Below, piece after piece: positions 1 to 6,871 of a stretch of DNA of 8,959 nucleotides. A program made the position numbers and the translations under genes. Within the stretch, counting starts at the first letter, position 1. Every line of letters starts with the position of its first letter. Below the pieces are notes generated by a model, which worked only from the letters and a program-made list of their open reading frames with translations, ran no database searches and was not told where the DNA came from. Origin of the DNA: Paramuribaculum sp. (lineage in GTDB: Bacteria > Bacteroidota > Bacteroidia > Bacteroidales > Muribaculaceae); the NCBI GenBank assembly GCA_029051835.1, contig JAIDKJ010000239.1, positions 1 to 8,959 on the forward strand, given 5' to 3'.

Positions 1-119
1 AACACTACATGTACGTCAGCTGCTGGAAATACACCGGCGACGACGAGAAGCCCATCCTTCTCAAAGAGCCCCTCAAGTATGAGGCTATCCAGGTTCAGAC
101 CCGCAACTACAAGTCGTAA
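1..119 (+). CDS. frdA: Fumarate reductase/succinate dehydrogenase flavoprotein subunit, C-terminal end (partial)
   Basis: This is the 3' end of a gene that begins before the window. The frame starting at base 3 reads 38 codons to a TAA at 117-119 and ends in VQTRNYKS. The tail, with a WKYTGDDEKP stretch and then LLKEPLKYE, fits the C-terminus of the large FAD-binding subunit of Bacteroidota fumarate reductase/succinate dehydrogenase. That subunit interconverts fumarate and succinate at the cytoplasmic face of the membrane complex. The identification rests mainly on position: the iron-sulfur subunit starts 27 bases downstream on the same strand, matching the usual cytochrome b - flavoprotein - iron-sulfur order. 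No FAD-binding or catalytic residues lie in the visible part. An sdhA label would be equally valid, since the direction of the reaction cannot be told from sequence. Confidence 0.8.
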   Translation, partial: HYMYVSCWKYTGDDEKPILLKEPLKYEAIQVQTRNYKS

Positions 120-146
120 AAACGTCAAGAAAAAAGCAAAACAGAA

Positions 147-902
147 ATGGAAAATACTATAAGCGTAAATCTGAAAGTTTGGCGTCAGCGTGGTCCGAAG
201 GAACCCGGCCAGTTCGTCAACTATCACCTCGACAACGTGTCGACAGGCAGCAGCTTCCTCGAAATGCTCGATATGCTCAACCAGAAGCTCGTGGAGCAGA
301 ACGAGGAGCCGGTGGTGTTTGACAACGACTGCCGCGAAGGCATCTGCGGCATGTGCTCGCTCTACATCAACGGTCATCCCCACGGACCCGTGCAGGGCAT
401 CACCACCTGCCAGCTCCACATGCGTAAGTTCCACGACGGCGAAACCATCACCATCGAGCCGTGGCGCTCGGCCGCTTTCCCCGTGATCCGCGACCTTACC
501 GTCAACCGTAACGCTTTCGACCAGATACAGCAGGCCGGCGGCTACGTTTCGTTCAACTGCGGCGGTGCTCCCGACGCCAACGCCACCCCGATCTCGAAAG
601 AGGTTGCCGACGTGGCCATGGACTCCGCTACCTGCATCGGCTGCGGCGCCTGCGTGGCAGCCTGCAAGAACGGCTCGGCTATGCTGTTCGTATCGGCCAA
701 GGTCAGCCAGTTTGCCCTCCTGCCCCAGGGACAGGTGGAGCGCAAGCGTCGCGCCCGCGCCATGGTCAAGAAGATGGACGAGCTCGGCTTCGGCAACTGC
801 ACCAACACCGGTGCCTGCGCCGCCGAGTGCCCCAAGAACATACCTCTGAGCAACATCGCCCGTCTTAACCGCGAATTCATCAAAGCAAAACTCGCCGACT
901 GA
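147..902 (+). CDS. frdB: Fumarate reductase/succinate dehydrogenase iron-sulfur subunit
   Basis: This 251-residue protein carries electrons between the flavoprotein and the membrane cytochrome b subunit through three iron-sulfur clusters. The N-terminal ferredoxin-like domain has C62, C67 and C70 in [10 protein letters not shown] and C88 in ITTCQLHM, the likely 2Fe-2S ligands. The C-terminal domain has C163, C166, C169 and C173 ([11 protein letters not shown]), then C218, C224 and C228 (the last in [10 protein letters not shown]), which would hold the 4Fe-4S and 3Fe-4S clusters. The last two 2Fe-2S cysteines are 18 residues apart, wider than the 12 of the classical enzymes; this fits the non-classical type found in Bacteroidota and Actinobacteria. 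In Bacteroidales the complex typically works as a fumarate reductase in anaerobic succinate production. The ATG at 147 follows an A-rich leader without a clear Shine-Dalgarno sequence, as is usual in this phylum. The gene is cotranscribed with the upstream flavoprotein gene and followed by a terminator. sdhB is an equivalent name. Confidence 0.95.
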   Translation: MENTISVNLKVWRQRGPKEPGQFVNYHLDNVSTGSSFLEMLDMLNQKLVEQNEEPVVFDNDCREGICGMCSLYINGHPHGPVQGITTCQLHMRKFHDGETITIEPWRSAAFPVIRDLTVNRNAFDQIQQAGGYVSFNCGGAPDANATPISKEVADVAMDSATCIGCGACVAACKNGSAMLFVSAKVSQFALLPQGQVERKRRARAMVKKMDELGFGNCTNTGACAAECPKNIPLSNIARLNREFIKAKLAD

Positions 903-926
903 TAAGTCGCAAACTGTCAATAACTA

Positions 927-969
927 CGACTGCCGCCCTCGACAAGAGAGCGGCAGTCGCTGTTTTTTT
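927..969 (+). terminator. Rho-independent terminator of the frd/sdh operon
   Basis: A perfect 10-bp stem (CGACTGCCGC at 927-936 with GCGGCAGTCG at 950-959) continues inward past one mismatch with three more pairs, leaving a loop of about 5 bases. Seven T follow at 963-969. It lies 24 bases after the frdB stop and ends the operon before the convergent lipoprotein gene. The minus strand has no T-tract after the same hairpin, so it probably works in one direction only. Confidence 0.9.
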
Positions 970-1025
970 AGTTCAATAAGAGCGTTGCAATGGCAATGAC
1001 TCGTCGGATCGGCAGGGTGCGGTCA

Positions 1026-1047
1026 GACCGGAAGCTGTCGACCGGTC
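1026..1047 (-). repeat. Inverted repeat downstream of the PepSY-like lipoprotein gene
   Basis: GACCGG at 1026-1031 pairs perfectly with CCGGTC at 1042-1047 around a 10-base loop. It sits 11 bases past the stop of the minus-strand lipoprotein gene and could stabilise the mRNA 3' end or aid termination. No T-run follows on the minus strand, so it does not qualify as an ordinary intrinsic terminator. Confidence 0.35.
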
Positions 1048-1058
1048 AGCCCGCGCCA

Positions 1059-1580
1059 TCAATTGCCCGACGGGGGCAATATCGGCTTAGGCAGCACGAA
1101 GTCGGGATAGACGTCGGTGTCGACCGCCGTGGTGCCGCGCAGTGCGCCGTCGGGCATATAGAGCAGATAGACGTCGGGCTGTCCGGGCGTTTCCATCTCC
1201 ACGCGATAGAAACTCTCCGAGCGACGCTCATAGTATTCGATATCGTCCACCGACCAGCTGCCGAACTCTCCGCCGGCGATAGCGTCGGCCACAGGCTGAG
1301 GCAGACGCGCGACATCGCGTCCGTAGTCAAACCCGGTCATGACCCACTGGTTGGACACATCGAACCATACGTCGGCGCTGACACCGTCGATCGTGCCTTC
1401 GGCCACGCTCCACGACTTCACTTTCTCCCACTCATTCACCTTCATACCGGGATATTTCACCGCGAGAGCCTGTTTCAGCTCCGCGTCGGGCGCGAGATTG
1501 TCGTCATTGTCATCGCTACAGGCGGCAAGAGGCGTAAACGCCAGCATCACCAGTGCGGCTGTCAAAAATTTTCTTATCAT
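1059..1580 (-). CDS. PepSY-like (DUF2874-type) putative surface lipoprotein
   Basis: A 173-residue secreted lipoprotein. The N-terminus has a basic start (MIRK), a hydrophobic stretch and a lipobox-like LAAC, so C21 should be lipidated. The mature protein begins CSDDNDDN; an acidic S-D-D tract after the cysteine resembles the lipoprotein export signal that sends Bacteroidota lipoproteins to the cell surface. The rest (about residues 34-85 and 93-150) reads as two divergent copies of one small fold: a helix, then a V-x-x-(W/Y) strand region, then strands ending in an aromatic/Gly turn. This is the pattern of the PepSY-like, beta-lactamase-inhibitor-like proteins common in Bacteroidales, whose function is unknown. 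An earlier in-frame ATG at 1628 is less likely, because the added 16 residues would precede an otherwise complete signal peptide and the start would lie in the hairpin downstream of mfd. I see no clear promoter of its own; it may depend on readthrough from mfd, 66 bases upstream. Confidence 0.75.
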   Translation of the reverse strand: MIRKFLTAALVMLAFTPLAACSDDNDDNLAPDAELKQALAVKYPGMKVNEWEKVKSWSVAEGTIDGVSADVWFDVSNQWVMTGFDYGRDVARLPQPVADAIAGGEFGSWSVDDIEYYERRSESFYRVEMETPGQPDVYLLYMPDGALRGTTAVDTDVYPDFVLPKPILPPSGN

Positions 1581-1606
1581 GAGTATAGTTATTAATTGGG
1601 TACTGT

Positions 1607-1643
1607 AAAAGTCACGGAGGGATAACACAGATCACCGCCGTGA
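1607..1643 (-). terminator. Possible weak terminator after mfd
   Basis: On the minus strand TCACGG (1643-1638) pairs with CCGTGA (1617-1612) around a 20-base loop, and after one C there is a run of four T (1610-1607). It starts 3 bases past the mfd stop. The short stem, long loop and short T-run make it weak; it may only partly separate mfd from the lipoprotein gene. Confidence 0.3.
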
Positions 1644-1646
1644 GGT

Positions 1647-4391
1647 TCACGCCGAAGGCGTCGGATCGAGCTTCATTATGGCCTCGAATATCGATAGAGC
1701 GGCCTCGACCGAAGGCACACGCGATATCACGAAACTGCGCTTGCCCTGACGGTCGCGTATCTGACACCGCGCTACGTTGGCCTGCAACCAGGCGAGAATA
1801 CGCCCGAAAGCGGCCGATTCGTAATAAGCCTTGTTGGTGTCGTCGACGAAATGAATAAACATCGATCCCTGCTTCAGCACCACCTTCTCCACACCGAGGC
1901 GCCGCGCCAACCGCCGCAGACGCGGAATGCGCAGCAGCTCGCGCGCCACAGGCGGAATCTCGCCGAAACGGTCGCGCAGACGCTCCTCGAACGCGTCGAG
2001 ATCGCTCTCGCGCTCTATGCTGTCAAGCTCCTGATACAACGCTATGCGCTCGCTCTCCTGCGGCACGTAGGATGCCGGCAGCAGCAGCTCCATATCGCTC
2101 TCTATGGCGCAGTCGGCCACAAAATCCTGCTGATCGTCGGGCGTGTCGGCCATCACGTCGGCAAACTCCTCGGTGCGCAACTCCGTGACGGCCTCCTTGA
2201 GTATCTTCTGATAGGTTTCGTAGCCCAGGTCGGCGATAAAGCCACTCTGCTCGGCTCCGAGAAGGTTGCCGGCACCGCGTATGTCGAGGTCCTGCATGGC
2301 GATATGTATACCCGATCCGAGCTCGCTGAAGCTCTCTATGGCCTGCAGACGGCGGCGTGCCGTGGGCGACAGAGGCACCGACGAGGGCACCATCATGTAG
2401 CAGAAGGCCTTGCGCGAGCTGCGGCCCACACGGCCACGCAGCTGATGCAGCTCCGAGAGGCCGAAGCAATGCGCGTTGTTGATGATGATAGTGTTGACGT
2501 TGGGCATATCCACTCCGCTCTCTATGATGGTGGTGGATAGCAGCACGTCATAGTCGTGGTTGCCGAAGTCGATTATCGCCTGTTCGAGCTTTTCGGGAGG
2601 CATCTGACCGTGGGCGACGATAGTGCGCGCATCGGGCACAAGCCGCTGTATCATGCGCTCCAGATCGTAAAGTCCCTCGATGCGGTGGTTGACTATAAAC
2701 ACCTGGCCGTTGCGCGACATCTCGAAATTGACCGCTTCGAGCAGGGTGTCGTCGGTAAGCGCGCTGACAGAGGTGACGATCGGATAGCGGTTGGGCGGAG
2801 GCGTGGTTATCGCCGACAGGTCGCGCGCGCCCATTAGCGAGAACTGAAGCGTGCGCGGTATGGGGGTGGCGCTCATGGTAAGCGTGTCGACGTTGGTCTT
2901 CATCTGCTTGAGCTTCTCCTTGACGGCCACTCCGAACTTCTGCTCCTCGTCGACAATCAGCAGCCCGAGATCCTTGAACTTGACCGTCTTGGATATAATC
3001 TTGTGGGTACCGATCAGAATGTCGATCTTACCCGCCGCCAGATCGGCCAGTATCTCCTTGACCTGCTTGGCACTACGCGCTCTCGACAGGTATTCCACCC
3101 TGACGGGGAAATCCTTCAGGCGCTGACGGAAGGTGTTGTAATGCTGATATGCCAGCACGGTGGTAGGCACCAGCACGGCCGTCTGCTTCGAATCGCCGGC
3201 GGCCTTGAACGCCGCGCGCATAGCCACTTCGGTCTTGCCGAAGCCCACGTCGCCGCATATCAGGCGGTCCATAGGCCTGTCGCTCTCCATATCGGCCTTG
3301 ACGGCCTGTGTAGCGGTCAGCTGATCGGGCGTATCCTCGTAGATAAACGATGCCTCCAGTTCGCGCTGCAGATATGAGTCGGGCGAGAAACTGAAGCCCT
3401 TCTCCTGCCGTCGGGCGGCATAGAGTCGTATGAGATCGCGGGCTATATCCTTGAGTTTCTCCTTGGTGCGCTCCTTGACGCGGTTCCACGCACCGGTGCC
3501 GAGCTTGTTGATCTTTGGCTCCACACCCTCCTTGCCACGGTATTTGGCCAGCTTGTGGAGCGAATGGATCGACACGAATATGGTATCGCCTCCGGCATAG
3601 ACGAGCTTTATCATCTCCTGCACGTGACCGCCCACTTCGGTGCGAAGCAGTCCGGCAAAACGCCCTACGCCATGATCCACATGCACTATATAGTCGCCCG
3701 GCTCTATGGCGCTCAGCTCCTTAAGCGACAGAGCGAGCTTGCCTGAACGGGCGCGGTCGCTCTTAAGACTGTATTTATGAAAACGGTCGAAAATCTGATG
3801 GTCGGTGAAGACACACATTTTCAGCCGATGGTCGACAAATCCCGCATGTATGGCCGTGCCTACCGGCGTGAAGGGTATGTCGTCGCCACGGTCGGCAAAG
3901 ATAGCCTTCAGGCGCTCGATCTGCTTGGGACTGTCGGAGAGAATGCAGACGGTGTATCCGTCGGCCAGAAAACGTCCGAGCGACTCGGAAATGATATCGA
4001 AATTCTTGTGATAGACAGCCTGCGGGGTGCAGCCGAAGTCGATCGACGCCTTCAGCTCCTTGCCCTCCGGCATCGGAGCAGCCGAGAAGAGCATCCGGGC
4101 GAATCCCCCGAACGCCTTGGCGAAGGCCTCGGGATCGACCACCTTCTGCATGGCGTCGGCATCGCCCTCGTCGGCGAGCAGCGAGCTTTGCGAGAAGTTC
4201 TCGCGGCTGACGGCCTCGACTCGCTCCAGAGTGTAGGCGGCGTCGCGCACGGCTATGAGGGTGTCGGAGGGGATAAAGTCGAGAAGCGACTCCCCGCGGG
4301 CCGACGAAGCGACGTTGGCGGTTACGGCCACTGACGCCACCTGCTGTTCGGAGAGCTGCGTTTCGGTATTGAACGTGCGTATTGAATCATC
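1647..4391 (-). CDS. mfd: Mfd C-terminal fragment (RNA polymerase-interacting domain, helicase motor, TRCF domain)
   Basis: Open frame downstream of the frameshift; the first possible start I see is a GTG at 4340 (897 residues), which falls inside a conserved stretch and has no special start signal. Numbering on the repaired 1116-residue protein: RNA polymerase-interacting domain about 422-520 (EPGDYIVHVDHGVGRFAGL); Walker A GDVGFGKT at 582-589; Walker B DEEQ at 683-686; motif III SATP at 709-712; a motif V region STTIIESGVDMPNVN near 821-835; motif VI QLRGRVGR at 852-859; a TRG-like region after it; and the C-terminal TRCF domain at about 964-1064. All superfamily 2 motifs look intact. It is doubtful that this fragment is translated without the N-terminal part, although ATP-dependent DNA translocation would be possible from these motifs alone. 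Confidence 0.85.
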   Translation of the reverse strand, partial: DDSIRTFNTETQLSEQQVASVAVTANVASSARGESLLDFIPSDTLIAVRDAAYTLERVEAVSRENFSQSSLLADEGDADAMQKVVDPEAFAKAFGGFARMLFSAAPMPEGKELKASIDFGCTPQAVYHKNFDIISESLGRFLADGYTVCILSDSPKQIERLKAIFADRGDDIPFTPVGTAIHAGFVDHRLKMCVFTDHQIFDRFHKYSLKSDRARSGKLALSLKELSAIEPGDYIVHVDHGVGRFAGLLRTEVGGHVQEMIKLVYAGGDTIFVSIHSLHKLAKYRGKEGVEPKINKLGTGAWNRVKERTKEKLKDIARDLIRLYAARRQEKGFSFSPDSYLQRELEASFIYEDTPDQLTATQAVKADMESDRPMDRLICGDVGFGKTEVAMRAAFKAAGDSKQTAVLVPTTVLAYQHYNTFRQRLKDFPVRVEYLSRARSAKQVKEILADLAAGKIDILIGTHKIISKTVKFKDLGLLIVDEEQKFGVAVKEKLKQMKTNVDTLTMSATPIPRTLQFSLMGARDLSAITTPPPNRYPIVTSVSALTDDTLLEAVNFEMSRNGQVFIVNHRIEGLYDLERMIQRLVPDARTIVAHGQMPPEKLEQAIIDFGNHDYDVLLSTTIIESGVDMPNVNTIIINNAHCFGLSELHQLRGRVGRSSRKAFCYMMVPSSVPLSPTARRRLQAIESFSELGSGIHIAMQDLDIRGAGNLLGAEQSGFIADLGYETYQKILKEAVTELRTEEFADVMADTPDDQQDFVADCAIESDMELLLPASYVPQESERIALYQELDSIERESDLDAFEERLRDRFGEIPPVARELLRIPRLRRLARRLGVEKVVLKQGSMFIHFVDDTNKAYYESAAFGRILAWLQANVARCQIRDRQGKRSFVISRVPSVEAALSIFEAIMKLDPTPSA

Positions 4392-4996
4392 TCATCGCCG
4401 AAGAAATCAAGGCGATAAGGCATTTCGTAGCTATAGCCGAAAATGTCGAGAATGGAGCCGCGGATGGCAAACTGTCCCGGCTCATAGACGTAGTCGACCT
4501 CCTGAAACCCGTTGTCGCGCAGCCAGCGGGCGGTGTCGGTCATCGGCGCCACCGCTCCCCGTGCCAGCCTGAGAGTGCGGGTGTCGACATCGGAGCGCGA
4601 CGCCACCTTCTCGGCCATCGCCTCGGGATAGGTCACGACAAAGCGCAGCGACTTGTCGGAGTGCCAGCGGTTGAGCGCCTCGGTGCGGAGTATCTCCGAC
4701 GGCGGATCGATCTGACCGTACTTTATGGACCGCTTGTAGGCCGACGGGAACATCAGCACGGCATCGTCGCCAAGAATGCGCGACAGGTCGTGATAGAGAT
4801 ATCCGGCATCATCGAGCGAATCGCCCACCACCATGACCGGATGCTTGCGCGCCGGCATCGAAGCGAGCATCATGGCCGGAGCCGAGCCCGCGAGGCCATA
4901 GACATGGGCCTCATCGGCGGCCGACAGCGCTGCCTTAAGCGCCTTGAGGCGCTCGGCGGTCATGAACCGCGCGCAGAGATCGGCTATTCCGCTCAT
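4322..4996 (-). CDS. mfd: Mfd N-terminal fragment (UvrB-homologous region)
   Basis: As it stands this frame encodes 224 residues. Residues 1-202 are typical of the start of Mfd: the UvrB-like module, with VVGDSLDDAGYLYHDL near residue 56 and the characteristic YVYEPGQFAIRGSILDIF at about 170-187, followed by PYRLDFFGDE at 193-202. In the intact protein this module contacts UvrA. The last 22 residues (MIQYARSIPKRSS onward) are unrelated to the family and come from reading out of frame after the apparent one-base deletion. Alone, the fragment would lack the polymerase-binding domain and the motor, so it should not perform coupled repair. Confidence 0.85.
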   Translation of the reverse strand: MSGIADLCARFMTAERLKALKAALSAADEAHVYGLAGSAPAMMLASMPARKHPVMVVGDSLDDAGYLYHDLSRILGDDAVLMFPSAYKRSIKYGQIDPPSEILRTEALNRWHSDKSLRFVVTYPEAMAEKVASRSDVDTRTLRLARGAVAPMTDTARWLRDNGFQEVDYVYEPGQFAIRGSILDIFGYSYEMPYRLDFFGDEMIQYARSIPKRSSPNSRWRQWP

Positions 4997-6660
4997 TTCC
5001 CGGCCGGCTTAAGAATGTCGGCGACGCGACCCGGAGTGGTGAGCACACTGCGCACACTGTCGATTCCGGGATCGAAGCGCAGGCCGGATGCGATGCGTCC
5101 GGGTTCCTGATGGTAGCGCTCCACAATCTCACGCACGAGCAGCGGCTCGATGGCCTTGCGGTGGGTGTCGAGATCGGTCGCAAGCGAGTGTTTGAGCATA
5201 TTTTCAAGCACGGCGAACTGTGCGTTGAGCGAATCGCCCTCATAGCCTTCGATTTTGGCAGCCTGACGCAGACGGTCGAGCATCATCTCGCAGACGCGGT
5301 CGTAGTGGAAGCGTTCCGGATCTATCGAGCGTTTGAAGTCCTCATAGACCGAATCGGTAATGGTGAAGGTAGCGATATCCGGCACCTCGTCGGGATGCTC
5401 GGCATAATATCTGTTGGCGAAATCAAACGCCCAGAAACCGCTGACTATGTTGTAGGTCAGACGGCTTGCCTCGGGATAGTCCACCCTGACATCGGGAGTG
5501 ATGCCGCCACCGTCGCGCACTATGCGGCCTCCGGCCGTGCGGAACTCGTTGGTGAGGCTGTCGGGTATGCGCGTCACCCGTCCATCCTCGTCGCGGTGGC
5601 TGTAGTCGATGGCCTGTATGAGTCGTCCCGACGGGATATAGTATCGTGCCATAGTCACCTTGAGCGAACCTTCGTAGGGGATGTCGCGGGTGATCTGCAC
5701 CAGTCCTTTGCCATACGAACGGTCGCCGACCACCACCGCCCTGTCGAGATCCTGCAGCGCTCCGGCTGTGATCTCGGAGGCCGAAGCGCTCTCGCCGTCG
5801 ATCAGTATGGCCAGCGGCACTTTGGTGTCGAGCGCCGCACCGGTGGTCTTGTAGACCTTCTCGTTGAGCACTCCCCTGCCACGCGTGCGGAGCACCTCGG
5901 TGCCTTTGGGCACGAAATTGCCCACCACCTTCACCGCGCTTTCGACCAGTCCGCCCGGATTGCCACGCAGATCGAGCACAATGGAGCGCGCCCCGTCGTC
6001 GAGCAGCGAGGAGAGAGCCTTGCGCACCTCGTCGCCGGTCGTTTCGGAGTAGGATGTCAGGCTTATGTAGCCCACCTTGTCGTCACCGTCGAGCATTCCG
6101 TAATATGGCACCGACGGGATGCGTATCTTCTCCCTGACCATGTCCACCTCGATCACAGAGTCGGCTCCGGCATACGGACGCCTCAGGCTGACGTGGAGCT
6201 TTGTGCCGGGATCGCCCTTGAGCCGTGCCGACACCTCGGTGTGGGTCTTGCCGAGCATCGTGTCGCCGTCGATGGCCACTATCAGATCGCCGTGGCGCAG
6301 TCCGGCGCGGAATGCCGGGGTGTCGCGGTGAGGTCCGGATATATATACATTGCCGTTGCGCTGCATGATGTATGATCCGATACCGCCGAACTCTCCGGTG
6401 CTCATGGAGCGGAATTCCTCGGTTTCGTTCTTGGGCATATATACCGTGTAGGGGTCAAGCTCGGCGAGCATGGCATTGATGGCGGTGGTCACCGCCTTGT
6501 CGGCGTCGATGGTGTCGACGTAGAACGTCTGCATCTCCTTGAACACCGAACTGAAAATATCGAGATTGCGGCTGATGCTGTTTTTCTTGCTGCGGGTGCC
6601 GGCGGCCGCACAGATCGTCGCAGCGATCACTATCGCCACTACTTGAAGCAGTTTCTTCAT
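4993..6660 (-). CDS. ctpA: S41 family C-terminal processing peptidase (CtpA/Prc type)
   Basis: This 555-residue envelope protease cleaves proteins from their C-terminal ends in the periplasm. A signal peptide or signal anchor fills residues 1-20 (MKKLLQVVAIVIAATICAAA), and a PDZ substrate-binding domain lies at about 84-165, beginning near GEFGGIGSYI. The catalytic core (about 185-350) has LDLRGNPGG at 230-238, the nucleophile region GESASASEI with S293, and GDRSYGKGLVQ with K318. The 25-residue Ser-Lys spacing equals that of CtpB and Prc, and Q322 fits the accessory glutamine. About 180 residues follow with a mainly helical look, as in the longer Bacteroidota members. The protein starts at the ATG at 6660, 34 bases or so after the predicted transcription start. 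Its TGA overlaps the mfd ATG by four bases, so the two genes are cotranscribed. The physiological substrate cannot be told from the sequence. Confidence 0.95.
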   Translation of the reverse strand: MKKLLQVVAIVIAATICAAAGTRSKKNSISRNLDIFSSVFKEMQTFYVDTIDADKAVTTAINAMLAELDPYTVYMPKNETEEFRSMSTGEFGGIGSYIMQRNGNVYISGPHRDTPAFRAGLRHGDLIVAIDGDTMLGKTHTEVSARLKGDPGTKLHVSLRRPYAGADSVIEVDMVREKIRIPSVPYYGMLDGDDKVGYISLTSYSETTGDEVRKALSSLLDDGARSIVLDLRGNPGGLVESAVKVVGNFVPKGTEVLRTRGRGVLNEKVYKTTGAALDTKVPLAILIDGESASASEITAGALQDLDRAVVVGDRSYGKGLVQITRDIPYEGSLKVTMARYYIPSGRLIQAIDYSHRDEDGRVTRIPDSLTNEFRTAGGRIVRDGGGITPDVRVDYPEASRLTYNIVSGFWAFDFANRYYAEHPDEVPDIATFTITDSVYEDFKRSIDPERFHYDRVCEMMLDRLRQAAKIEGYEGDSLNAQFAVLENMLKHSLATDLDTHRKAIEPLLVREIVERYHQEPGRIASGLRFDPGIDSVRSVLTTPGRVADILKPAGK

Positions 6661-6700
6661 CGTGGAAGGTGGTTATGTGGTTGATTTCAAAATCGAAGAG

Positions 6701-6732
6701 CGAAATTACAACAATTACAACACTCTCGCAAA
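6701..6732 (-). promoter_or_regulatory. Predicted promoter of ctpA-mfd
   Basis: On the minus strand TTTG (6732-6729) is followed after 20 bases by TAATTTCG (6708-6701), one mismatch from the Bacteroidota -7 consensus TAnnTTTG. Transcription would start about 6693-6695, giving a leader of roughly 34 bases before the ATG at 6660. Confidence 0.5.
6704..6721. repeat. Perfect tandem 9-mer repeat in the ctpA promoter
   Basis: AATTACAAC occurs twice head to tail (6704-6712 and 6713-6721). It covers most of the spacer between the predicted -33 and -7 elements of ctpA and part of the -7 element. It could be a regulator-binding site or a simple duplication. Confidence 0.6.
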
Positions 6733-6798
6733 CCCTCCGGTTTAATTTTTCATAACTCTCTGCCATGCAATATTTTTTTGAAAACTGAGCCGGAACTG

Positions 6799-6829
6799 TT
6801 TCAGATATCGCCGAGTATGCGTATTTTTG
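6799..6829 (+). promoter_or_regulatory. Predicted promoter of the GH110 gene
   Basis: TATTTTTG at 6822-6829 is an exact match to the Bacteroidota -7 element TAnnTTTG. TTTC at 6799-6802, 19 bases upstream, matches the -33 TTTG in three of four bases. Transcription would begin about 6836, leaving a leader near 36 bases. Because the upstream in-frame ATG at 6827 lies inside the -7 element, this promoter supports the start at 6872. Confidence 0.65.
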
Positions 6830-6871
6830 CATCAGATACCACTCAAAAACCACACAACAGACCCTCACCGG

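Larger units (their letters stand above)
1647..4996 (-). pseudogene. mfd: Transcription-repair coupling factor Mfd, frameshifted
   Basis: Mfd removes RNA polymerase stalled at DNA lesions and recruits UvrA for nucleotide excision repair. Here the gene is in two frames. The first runs from the ATG at 4996 and goes out of family-like sequence after LDFFGDE (residue 202), hitting a stop at 4322-4324. The second frame is closed by a TGA at 4394-4392 and open from 4391 to the stop at 1647-1649. Adding one base next to 4388/4389 gives DE(I/M)DSIRTFNTETQLSEQQ and joins both halves into 1116 residues, the normal size for the family. Both halves keep well-conserved sequence, so the lesion is either very recent or a sequencing/assembly error; the bases there do not look like a programmed slippery site. 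The ATG overlaps the ctpA stop as ATGA, so the gene is probably translated by coupling from the ctpA message. Confidence 0.9.

Noticed and set aside
990..1595. A 201-codon frame on the + strand over the lipoprotein gene.
   Set aside because: The opposite strand encodes a signal peptide, lipobox and PepSY-like domains; this frame encodes nothing recognisable.
1851..2540. A 229-codon + strand frame inside mfd.
   Set aside because: Antisense to the conserved helicase and TRCF domains of Mfd, with no independent coding signal.
4380..4400. Programmed ribosomal frameshifting in mfd.
   Set aside because: There is no slippery heptamer or evident downstream structure, and Mfd is normally made from a single frame; a point deletion or read error is simpler.
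5110..6375. A 421-codon open frame on the + strand opposite ctpA.
   Set aside because: It is the antisense of a well-conserved S41 protease; high GC and few stops on the opposite strand explain it. The translation has no recognisable domain and no promoter or start signal.
6771..6780. TATTTTTTTG as a -7 element for the GH110 gene.
   Set aside because: The TA-to-TTTG spacing is four bases instead of two; the exact match at 6822-6829 is better placed.
6827..6871. A 15-residue N-terminal extension of the GH110 protein from an ATG at 6827.
   Set aside because: That ATG lies within the -7 promoter element, and the signal peptide begins properly at the ATG at 6872.
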